Of a stretch of DNA of 16,653 nucleotides, positions 1-6,301 are shown piece after piece; positions within the stretch are counted from its first letter, which is position 1; each line of letters begins with the position of its first letter. The translations under genes were made by a program, and so were the position numbers. The notes below the pieces were generated by a model. The model was not told the origin of the DNA. It did not search any database and saw nothing but the letters and a program-made list of their open reading frames with translations. Source of the DNA: JBOFLG01 sp051657745 (GTDB lineage Bacteria; Actinomycetota; Actinomycetes; Actinomycetales; Dermatophilaceae); assembly GCA_051657745.1 (NCBI GenBank), contig JBOFLG010000257.1, forward strand, positions 1 through 16,653, written 5' to 3'.

Positions 1-142
1 GCACCGAGTCGAGTGGAGTGGCCGACTCGTCGAGGGCGACGCCGGCCACTCCACTCACAACCACGGCCACCGGGAGCACGACGGTGTGCGATCCGGACCG
101 AGGTCGCCGGCCCGGGGGCCTGGACAGCAGGCTCACCACCAT
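1..142 (-). CDS. N-terminal fragment of a membrane protein, running off the left edge (possibly an ABC permease)
   Basis: Read leftwards on the minus strand, one frame has strongly GC-rich third positions and encodes a short basic stretch (SRPPGRRPRSGS) followed by a hydrophobic segment (VVLPVAVVVSGVAGVAL). This layout is typical of the N-terminus of a polytopic membrane protein such as an FtsX-type ABC permease, but too little is visible to name it. The first ATG in this frame is at 142. The frame stays open upstream to a TGA at 202-200, so the true start is uncertain. A different frame has an ATG at 203-201, placed as a leaderless start behind a promoter-like palindrome, but its codon use is poor. 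Either translation starts inside, or a single-base indel (for example in the CCCC run near 183-186) separates the two frames. Confidence 0.4.
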   Translation of the reverse strand, partial: MVVSLLSRPPGRRPRSGSHTVVLPVAVVVSGVAGVALDESATPLDSV

Positions 143-206
143 CGCCAGCAGATTCAGCTGCGTGGCTAGCGGTGTCGGCGGGGTGGCCGTCGCCTGCTCT
201 CATGTG

Positions 207-239
207 TTGACCATACGCTCAATTTGAGCGAATGGTCAA
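207..239. promoter_or_regulatory. TetR-type operator palindrome overlapping a promoter
   Basis: A nearly perfect inverted repeat: arm TTGACCATACGCTCAA (207-222), one central base, and the mirrored arm at 224-239, with one mismatch in 16 bp. On the minus strand it contains a good promoter: -35 TTGACC (239-234), an 18-nt spacer and -10 TATGGT (215-210), with the likely start of transcription close to 203. It lies in front of the leftward membrane-protein gene and behind the last gene of the lan operon. Length and symmetry fit a TetR-family dimer site; the cognate regulator is not identified. Confidence 0.6.
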
Positions 240-311
240 TTAGGGTTTCGCCTAGCTGGCACTGCCGAGATCCGCGCGCGACGACCTGCTGCGGCACGGA
301 CTGCGGCCGCG

Positions 312-1136
312 CTACCGGGGACGAGCCCGCTCGGTCACGACCACAGCGGCGCCGAGCGCCACCAGCATCCACCCAGCGAAGATCACGCCGGCAACGTTCG
401 GGCCCGAGGCCATCACGACGTCACCCACGTCCAGGCCAACGAAGTGGCGCGCATTGGTGAACGGGAGCACCCCGGCGATCCGCTCCGCATGGCCCGGCAG
501 CAGCCCCGGGAGCAGCGGCTCGACGACCAGTGGCCAGATGACGACCAGGGTCACCACCGCGATGGCGTTGCGGACGACCGCGGCCAGGGCCACGCCACCC
601 ACCGCAGCGCACCCCACGACCAGCGCGGTCCGCATCGAGATCTCGACCGATGCCGCTGACCACGGCGTGAGGTCCGCGGCCGCGGTCCCGCCCAGCAGCA
701 CGAAGACCAGACCCGAACTGATGGCCGCCACGGCGCCCAGCGCGAACGCCAGCCCGCCGGCGACGGCGGCCTTGACGGCGACGACAAGCCCCCGGCGCGG
801 CGCCACGAGCAGCGTCGCCCCGAGCGTTCCGTACCGGTACTCGACCAGGATCGAGGACGCGCCCAACAGCATCAGCGCGATCAGGCCCGCACCGGGGCTG
901 CCGTCACCGAGCACTCCGGCGGTGACGATGGTGTCGGGCGCAATGATCGTGGGCGTGCGGCAGGTGGCGCCCGGCTCGCCGCAGAAGTCGTTGGCCTGGT
1001 CCATCGCCAGAGCGAGCAGGCCGGCGATGAGCACCGACATCCCCACCGCCGCGCCTCCGTAGGTGTACGGAACCCGAGTGCTGGTCCACTTGGTCCACTC
1101 GGCGCGAGCCAGCGCCGTCACCGGGGTGGGAGTCAC
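312..1136 (-). CDS. lanE: LanE-like ABC-2 type permease (lantibiotic immunity)
   Basis: A 274-residue integral membrane protein with about six hydrophobic segments (near residues 28-45, 81-98, 120-149, 168-187, 191-206 and 246-268) and the ABC-2 feature EYRYGT (99-104) after the second one. It starts with GTG at 1136, inside a GTGA overlap with the stop of the upstream ATPase, so the two are coupled and form one transporter. In two-peptide lantibiotic clusters an F (ATPase) and E (permease) pair removes mature peptide from the membrane and gives self-immunity; this role is inferred from position. The predicted outer loop after TM1 has two cysteines (C52, C59) that could form a disulfide. It is the last gene of the operon. 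No strong terminator follows, only a weak GCGGC/GCCGC hairpin in the 70 nt downstream. Confidence 0.82.
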   Translation of the reverse strand: MTPTPVTALARAEWTKWTSTRVPYTYGGAAVGMSVLIAGLLALAMDQANDFCGEPGATCRTPTIIAPDTIVTAGVLGDGSPGAGLIALMLLGASSILVEYRYGTLGATLLVAPRRGLVVAVKAAVAGGLAFALGAVAAISSGLVFVLLGGTAAADLTPWSAASVEISMRTALVVGCAAVGGVALAAVVRNAIAVVTLVVIWPLVVEPLLPGLLPGHAERIAGVLPFTNARHFVGLDVGDVVMASGPNVAGVIFAGWMLVALGAAVVVTERARPR

Positions 1137-2251
1137 TGGGGTGCCTCGTCTCGTCGTGGGGAGCGGTCAGCCGCTGCGCTGTCGTGGTCGGCGCGGTCCG
1201 CGGGCCGCCCGAGGTGCGTGCCCGACCCACGATGGTCGGCATGCTGGGCCTGGCCGACGTGGTCAGCCAGACCGGCGTGGTCAGCCAGACCGACGTGGTC
1301 AGCCAGACCGACGTGGTCAGCCAGGTCGGCGGTGAGCCGCCGGTACGCGTCGGCGAGCGAGTCGCTCGGCCGCGCATGGCGCACCCGGATCGCCCTCGCG
1401 CTGAGCACGCCAACCACCTCCTCGACCTCCGCGCCATGGACGGTCAGGGCGCGGATGCCGCCCGGGGCCGGGCGAGTCGCCATCGACCACCGGTGCTCAA
1501 CCGCCAGCCGACCGAGCACCGGCTCCAGGCCGTCCACGTCGACCACCTCGACCTCGACGCCGCGAGTCCGGCCGGCCAGCCCGGCCGCGGACCCGGCGTA
1601 CCGCACCGTGCGAGCGGCCAGCACCACCACGTCGTCGGCGCCCTGTTCCACCTCGCGCAATAGGTGGGTCGACAGCAGCACCGTGCGACCGGCATCCGCC
1701 TGGTCCCGGAGGAACTGCCGGATCCAGGCGACACCCCCCTGGTCGAGCCCGTTGAGCGGCTCGTCGTAGACCAGCACAGCAGGGTCGCCGAGGATGGTGG
1801 CAGCGATGCCGAGCCGCTGCCGCATCCCGAGCGAGAAGGTGCCGACCGCGGTGTCGGCGACCTCGGCCAGGCCCACTCGGGCCAGGGCGCCGGCGACGCG
1901 CGCGGTGGGGATCGCCGATGCCTGGGCGAGCCACCTGAGGTGGGCGCGGGCGGAGCGACGCGGGTGCACCCACGAGGCGTCGAGCAGCGCCCCGACCTGC
2001 TGCAGCGGGAAGCGGAGCCGCCGATACGGCGTGTCACCGACAAGCACGACGCCCGAGTCGGGGCGCTCAAGACCGAGCAGCACCCGCAGGGCGGTGGTCT
2101 TGCCCGACCCGTTGGGGCCGAGCAGCGCCGTGACCGCACCCGGGCGCAGCACCATGTCGATCTCGTCGAGCACCCGGTGCGGGCCGTACGCCTTGGACAC
2201 CCGCTCGAACCGCACCGGTACCGGTCGGCGCGCCGACGCGCGTCCGGTCAT
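1133..2251 (-). CDS. lanF: LanF-like ABC transporter ATP-binding protein (immunity) with a repeat-rich His/Asp tail
   Basis: A 372-residue ATPase. Walker A GPNGSGKTT is at 45-53, the signature FSLGMRQR at 139-146 and Walker B AVLVYDEP near 158-165, followed by a D-loop (NGLD) and an H-loop (LSTHLL). The sequence between the motifs is of the kind that pairs with ABC-2 permeases (LanF, BcrA, DrrA types). The start at 2251 lies in an ATGA overlap with the small membrane protein upstream; the frame is open further upstream but that part looks non-coding. The last 63 residues (from about 310) lie beyond the usual end of the family and begin with four tandem LADHVG-like repeats, giving a His/Asp-rich tail. 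It should power the neighbouring permease in export or immunity. Confidence 0.85.
   Translation of the reverse strand: MTGRASARRPVPVRFERVSKAYGPHRVLDEIDMVLRPGAVTALLGPNGSGKTTALRVLLGLERPDSGVVLVGDTPYRRLRFPLQQVGALLDASWVHPRRSARAHLRWLAQASAIPTARVAGALARVGLAEVADTAVGTFSLGMRQRLGIAATILGDPAVLVYDEPLNGLDQGGVAWIRQFLRDQADAGRTVLLSTHLLREVEQGADDVVVLAARTVRYAGSAAGLAGRTRGVEVEVVDVDGLEPVLGRLAVEHRWSMATRPAPGGIRALTVHGAEVEEVVGVLSARAIRVRHARPSDSLADAYRRLTADLADHVGLADHVGLADHAGLADHVGQAQHADHRGSGTHLGRPADRADHDSAAADRSPRRDEAPQ
1259..1330. repeat. Four 18-bp tandem repeats in the 3' end of lanF
   Basis: The unit GTGGTCAGCCAGACCGAC (plus strand) occurs at 1259-1276, 1277-1294, 1295-1312 and 1313-1330. Units 2 and 3 are identical, and units 1 and 4 differ by one to three bases. 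In frame they give a repeated six-residue LADHVG unit in the ATPase tail. A more decayed copy may lie just before 1259. Confidence 0.9.
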
Positions 2252-2454
2252 GACGGGGCCTGACCCATCGCCCTCAGCCGGGGCAGGTCGACCCGGCGAA
2301 AGGTCCGTACCGCGATCGCCACCGCGGCGAGGAGCACGACAGCCGCCACCGGCCACCGATCGCGCTCCACCAACGGGGCCGCGATCACGACCCCGACCGC
2401 GAGGGGCCACCCGTAGCGAGCGAACAGCAGCAGGAACAGCAGACGTCGGGCCAT
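2248..2454 (-). CDS. Small two-helix membrane protein, candidate LanI-type immunity protein
   Basis: A 68-residue protein with two hydrophobic helices (about 14-29 and 33-50), a basic N-terminus (MARR) and a basic C-terminal part (RTFRRVDLPRLR). No family was recognised. The start at 2454 is chosen because AAAGGTGG lies just upstream, and the sequence ahead of it is repetitive and not protein-like. Its stop overlaps the ATPase start (ATGA), so it is made together with LanF and LanE. In lacticin 3147 the small immunity protein LtnI is encoded directly before ltnF-ltnE, so position suggests an immunity role. This is inference from synteny only. It could instead be an accessory subunit of the ABC transporter. 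Confidence 0.7.
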   Translation of the reverse strand: MARRLLFLLLFARYGWPLAVGVVIAAPLVERDRWPVAAVVLLAAVAIAVRTFRRVDLPRLRAMGQAPS

Positions 2455-2475
2455 GACGGCCACCTTTCGTGGGTC

Positions 2476-2586
2476 GGACGGATCGAATGACACGGACGGA
2501 TCGAATGACACGGATGGAGCGGACGGCCCGCACCACGGGGGCGAGGAGATGACGCGACCCACCGGACATCCGGATGACGCGACCCA
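2476..2586. repeat. Direct repeats in the gap upstream of the immunity genes (possible operator/promoter region)
   Basis: The gap 2455-2618 between the LLM gene and the small membrane protein has no convincing gene. It holds two identical 18-bp direct repeats (2476-2493 and 2494-2511, containing ATGACAC) and two copies of GATGACGCGACCCA (2548-2561 and 2573-2586, 25 bp apart). ATGACAC also occurs twice, in opposite orientations, upstream of lanA1. Arrays like this often bind a regulator and could let the immunity genes be expressed apart from the biosynthetic genes. No clear -10 box was found. Confidence 0.6.
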
Positions 2587-2618
2587 CGACCGCACCTCGG
2601 ACGATGTCGGCGCGGGCG

Positions 2619-3626
2619 TCATCCGCCGATGCCGACCGACGCGGGCGAGGGCCAGCCGGCGGCCACGGCGTCCAGGACGGCGCCCAGGTCGGCCACGGCT
2701 GCCTCGGCACCGTGGACGAGGCCGACCGCCCCCACGTTGAGCACCACCTCGTCGGCACCCGTGTCCACCTGCGTCCGCACGCTCGAGGCCACCTCCTCGG
2801 CCGACCCGTACACGAATACCCCGGTGCTCAGCGTCGCCCGGAGGTCGTGTCCGCGGTCCCCACGCAGGTCGACGCCGGCGCGCCGGAGCATCGCCGCGTA
2901 GTGCGGCGCTCGAAGGTGCTGCCCCACCGCAACCGCGGCCAGCCGCACCGGGTTACGACCCGGCCGGCGCACCGCGCACGGCACGATGCTGACCAGCCGC
3001 GGCGCCGGCCGCCCGGCGGTGGCGGCTCCGTCGGCGAGGGCCGGCAGCACCGTACCGACGACGTACGCGTGCGGGGTGAGCCAGGTGACGACGAAGTCGG
3101 CCACCTGAGCCGCCTCGCGAGCCATCGCTGGCCGGAGCACGCCACAGCCGAGCTCGACCCGTGCGGCCACCGCGCCCTGGTCCGCCAGCCGCATCGCGTC
3201 GAGCTCGGCGACGAACCGCCGCATCCAGCGAGCCGGCGCCTCCAGGGGCGCACCACGCGCCGCTTCGGCGACGGCACGGGATCCGATGCCGTAGCCAGCC
3301 GCCACCGACCGCCCGCTCAGCCGCGCCAACGACGCGGCCTGGGCCCAGGCCAGCGCCGGAGTGGTGAGCGGTGCGACGGCGACACCGAGGCCGACGTCGA
3401 GATGGATGCCGCGCCCGGCGAGGGTCGCCAGCGCCAGGTGGGTCTCGACGGTCATCGACTGCCCGAGCCACAACCGCACGTCCCGCGCGGCACACACCCG
3501 GCCATGGCGCACCAGCGGGTCACAATCGTCGACCTGCTGGCCGAACAGCACCGACACCCGTGACCGGGGCGAACGGGGCGGCTGGTCGCGAGGCATCGGC
3601 GGTGTCGACTGGGCCGTGGAGGTCAT
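2619..3626 (-). CDS. LLM-class flavin/F420-dependent oxidoreductase, candidate lanthipeptide tailoring enzyme (LanJC- or GarO-like)
   Basis: A 335-residue protein of the luciferase-like (TIM-barrel) superfamily. The stretch LDVGLGVAVAPLTTPALAWA (76-95), then SLARLSGRSVAAGYGIG, matches the LLM pattern of a strand followed by 'HPA...A..L..LSGGR...G.G'. The C-terminal half has GSAEEVASSVRTQVDTGADE, the usual LLM 'pe.va..l..l...GvdE' motif. The start at 3626 is in an ATGA overlap with the upstream lanM; an in-frame ATG at 3677 would lie inside that gene and is less likely. Two known precedents in lanthipeptide clusters use this fold: F420H2-dependent LanJC enzymes (LxmJ of lexapeptide) reducing dehydroalanine to D-alanine, and GarO forming the actagardine sulfoxide. 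The gene sits where lacticin 3147 has ltnJ, which favours the reductase role. Confidence 0.82.
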   Translation of the reverse strand: MTSTAQSTPPMPRDQPPRSPRSRVSVLFGQQVDDCDPLVRHGRVCAARDVRLWLGQSMTVETHLALATLAGRGIHLDVGLGVAVAPLTTPALAWAQAASLARLSGRSVAAGYGIGSRAVAEAARGAPLEAPARWMRRFVAELDAMRLADQGAVAARVELGCGVLRPAMAREAAQVADFVVTWLTPHAYVVGTVLPALADGAATAGRPAPRLVSIVPCAVRRPGRNPVRLAAVAVGQHLRAPHYAAMLRRAGVDLRGDRGHDLRATLSTGVFVYGSAEEVASSVRTQVDTGADEVVLNVGAVGLVHGAEAAVADLGAVLDAVAAGWPSPASVGIGG

Positions 3627-6301
3627 CGCCGACCCCCGGGACCGGTGGATGACGAGGTCATCGACAACGGCACCCATGGACTCCTCCCGGCCAACGCCGC
3701 CTCGAGCAGCAGACCGGTGTCGGCGATCCCCGACCAGCCGAGGAAGTACCCGAGGACGCCCTGCCGGCCGGTGTCCCCGGTGACGTAGCCCTCAGCGCGG
3801 GCGTGGGCGACCACCCGCACCCAGTAGTCGGCGGCCAGGTCGAGCAGCCAGCGGGCGCCGCGCACCTCGGCACCGTGGACCAGCGACTGCACCACGCCGG
3901 CTGCACCGTGGCACACCGAGAGGTCGACCGGCACGCCCACCTCGGGCAGGCGCACCGCTCGTTCGGCGTGCCAGCGCAGGTCGGCATCGTCGGCGTCGGT
4001 GGCGGCAGCCACCACCAGCAGCCCGGCATGGCCGTGGCACCACCCCACCGGAGCATCGTCCCGGCTGCCGGCCAGCCGGGCGATCCGGCCGGCGGCTCCG
4101 GCGGCCGCGCCGGTGGCGCCGATCGCGGAGGTGAGCCGGTGCTGCGCCCAGAGCAGCCCGAGCGGGCCGTGTGCGAGGTCGAGCCGGCCCGACCCGACGA
4201 CCTGGTGGGCGATGGCCGGGCGAAGCTGCCGCAGCACTGCCCGGTCGGTACCGGGGAAACCGGCGAGCAGCACCGCGGCACCGGGTGCGCCCAGCATCGT
4301 GTCGGCGGCGTGCGCGGTGTCTCCACCGGGCGGGAGCGGCAGCGTGGCATCGGCGTGGCTCAGCACGTACTGCACCGACAGCGCACCCGACACGGCCGAC
4401 CAGGGCAGCGCGTCGAGCCGCTCGCGGTACACCCGAGCCAGTCCGCGCAGCCCACGCCGGGCCTGCGCGGCGACCTCATGGGAGCCGGATCGCTCGAAGG
4501 GCAGCACGATCCCACCGGCGTCGTGCAGCGACACACTCGAGCCCGGGTCGAAGGTGGCCAGGTGCGGCGCGAAGGCACCAGGAACCCAGCCGCGCTCGAG
4601 TCCGTCAACGCCGTCGACCGTGACGGAGACCTCGACCAACCGGTCGAGCACGGCCGCGGTGTCGATGCCGTCGGCGCCGAGGAACGCCTCGCCCCACGAC
4701 CCCGAGGGCCGCGGCTGGTACCGGGGCTGGTGCTGGCGTCGCACCGCCCGCAGCTCGGCCAGGCCCTCCTCGAGCAGCAGCTCCTCGAACGGCAGGCCAC
4801 GCACCTGGGTCGACCGGATGCCGTGCACCGCACGGTCGCGCGGCGAGAGGTCGGTGAACGGCCCGGACGCGTCGCCCTCGGAGACGAGCCGAACGTCGTC
4901 GGCGTGGATGGAGAAGTACGGCACGTCACCGCGGCGCAACGCGGCCCGCTCGGCGTCGAGAACGAACGTCTGCACCATCCGGCGGTCGATCCCCGGCGGG
5001 GGCCGGAGCAGCCCGACAACCCGCTCCGCGTCATCCGGCGCACCGAGGTTGTCGGGGTGGGTGACCGACTCGAGCACCCGCCCGTAGACCGCGGTGGACC
5101 GCACGATCTGGCGCACCTCGACCGGCCGGTCGTCGAGGAGCCCGACCAGCTGGTCGGCGCGGGCGGCGATCACCGCGGTGGCCTCGCGCATCCCCGCGAC
5201 CAGGTCGGCGGTGTGGTCAAGCACGTCGATCGGCGCACCATCCAGACCGCGAAGTACGTTGTCGCGGTGGGAGAATGGGTAGGTGCGACGGGCCAGATCG
5301 ACGCCATCGGTGTCCCGGTTCACGAGCACGTGGTCGGTGCGTTCCGAGCGTTGCTCGTAGGGCACCCCGATGCCGCCGAGGAGCACGCTGTACGGGCCGG
5401 TGGGGAGCCGCTGCGGAAGCATCAAGGTGTTCGCCGACGAACTCTTGAGCCGGTAGATGATCGCGGCCGACAACTCGTGGGCGCGCAGTGCGGACGAGGC
5501 ATGCAGCGCCGTCTCGAGGTCGAGCAGCACCGGATAACGACCGGCCGCCACGACGTTCTCGTGGTGCATGTCGGTCGTGCCCAGTGCGGTGAGCAGCGCG
5601 GAGGCCGAGCCGAGCCGTCGGTAGAACTGGGCCGCCGCCGGCTCGTCGGGCGCCGGGGCCGGGCCGACCTCCGCCTGCCAGCCATGGGTGCCTCGGTCCA
5701 GCGACAGCGGGGCGCACTGTGCGAGAACGGGATCGAGGTCGTTGGCGAGGATGCCGAAGCAGTCCCGCACGAGCACCTCGGGGCTGAGCCCGCGTGGCTT
5801 GTAGATGACGCGGGACCCGTCGGCGAGGTGCACCGCTGCCACCATCCGGCCGTGCCGGTGGGCGTCGCCGCCGAGGTGCTCGATGCGGGTCACCGCGACC
5901 TGGGGGTCGCCGATGCCGACGGCGGCCGCGTCGGCGCGGTCGGTGAGCCAGCGGGCCGCGACCTCGCTCACGTGCACCGCCGACGCGCGCGCGACCTGAT
6001 GGAGCAGCGTCTCGAGGACGGGGTATCGACGCGACCAGGCGGCGACCGTGCCGGGCCCGAGCTGGTCGAGGTAGCGCCGAGTCGCGACCGTGGCAACCCG
6101 GTCGGCCGGCAGGCCCCACGCCTGGCGCGCGCGATGGAACTCGACGACGAACACCCGCGGCAGGAGCAGCGTCATCCGGTGTGCCAGGCACTCCCGAGCC
6201 GAGCGCACCAGTACCTCGCGCTCGAGGCCCGGGACCGGCCGGACCGCCGCACCGAGGTCGTCGTCGAGGTGGTCGACGACGGCCTGAATGACCTTATCCA
6301 C
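3623..6301 (-). CDS. lanM2: Class II lanthipeptide synthetase LanM (second of two)
   Basis: An 892-residue bifunctional enzyme that dehydrates Ser/Thr by phosphorylation and elimination and then forms the thioether rings. The N-terminal DUF4135 dehydratase half shows VIYKPR (K168), TDMHHEN (D244, H246, N249) and DLET (261-264). The C-terminal LanC-like half has HG at 711-712 and the full zinc triad: WCHG (C755) and VCHG (C797, H798). The GTG at 6301 is preferred because GGAG lies 7 nt upstream and it overlaps the lanT stop by 8 nt. An upstream ATG at 6337 (904 residues) has no visible ribosome site. By analogy with lacticin and haloduracin, each LanM should handle one precursor; by order this one corresponds to LtnM2 and would act on the beta peptide, which is not proven. 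Confidence 0.95.
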   Translation of the reverse strand: MDKVIQAVVDHLDDDLGAAVRPVPGLEREVLVRSARECLAHRMTLLLPRVFVVEFHRARQAWGLPADRVATVATRRYLDQLGPGTVAAWSRRYPVLETLLHQVARASAVHVSEVAARWLTDRADAAAVGIGDPQVAVTRIEHLGGDAHRHGRMVAAVHLADGSRVIYKPRGLSPEVLVRDCFGILANDLDPVLAQCAPLSLDRGTHGWQAEVGPAPAPDEPAAAQFYRRLGSASALLTALGTTDMHHENVVAAGRYPVLLDLETALHASSALRAHELSAAIIYRLKSSSANTLMLPQRLPTGPYSVLLGGIGVPYEQRSERTDHVLVNRDTDGVDLARRTYPFSHRDNVLRGLDGAPIDVLDHTADLVAGMREATAVIAARADQLVGLLDDRPVEVRQIVRSTAVYGRVLESVTHPDNLGAPDDAERVVGLLRPPPGIDRRMVQTFVLDAERAALRRGDVPYFSIHADDVRLVSEGDASGPFTDLSPRDRAVHGIRSTQVRGLPFEELLLEEGLAELRAVRRQHQPRYQPRPSGSWGEAFLGADGIDTAAVLDRLVEVSVTVDGVDGLERGWVPGAFAPHLATFDPGSSVSLHDAGGIVLPFERSGSHEVAAQARRGLRGLARVYRERLDALPWSAVSGALSVQYVLSHADATLPLPPGGDTAHAADTMLGAPGAAVLLAGFPGTDRAVLRQLRPAIAHQVVGSGRLDLAHGPLGLLWAQHRLTSAIGATGAAAGAAGRIARLAGSRDDAPVGWCHGHAGLLVVAAATDADDADLRWHAERAVRLPEVGVPVDLSVCHGAAGVVQSLVHGAEVRGARWLLDLAADYWVRVVAHARAEGYVTGDTGRQGVLGYFLGWSGIADTGLLLEAALAGRSPWVPLSMTSSSTGPGGRR

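Noticed and set aside
241..311. Terminator for the lan operon downstream of lanE
   Set aside because: Only a 5-bp GCGGC/GCCGC stem with a 10-nt loop and no U-run; not enough to call.
2252..2758. N-terminal extension of LanF by about 169 residues
   Set aside because: The extension reads out of frame through the LLM 3' end, the repeat gap and the small membrane protein. The coupled ATG at 2251 begins immediately before the conserved ATPase domain.
3623..6301. LanM2 cyclase as truncated or inactive
   Set aside because: The first toroid repeats are divergent, but equivalents (LHDAGG, SAVSGA, LGAPGA) can be found and the zinc ligands C755, C797 and H798 are intact.
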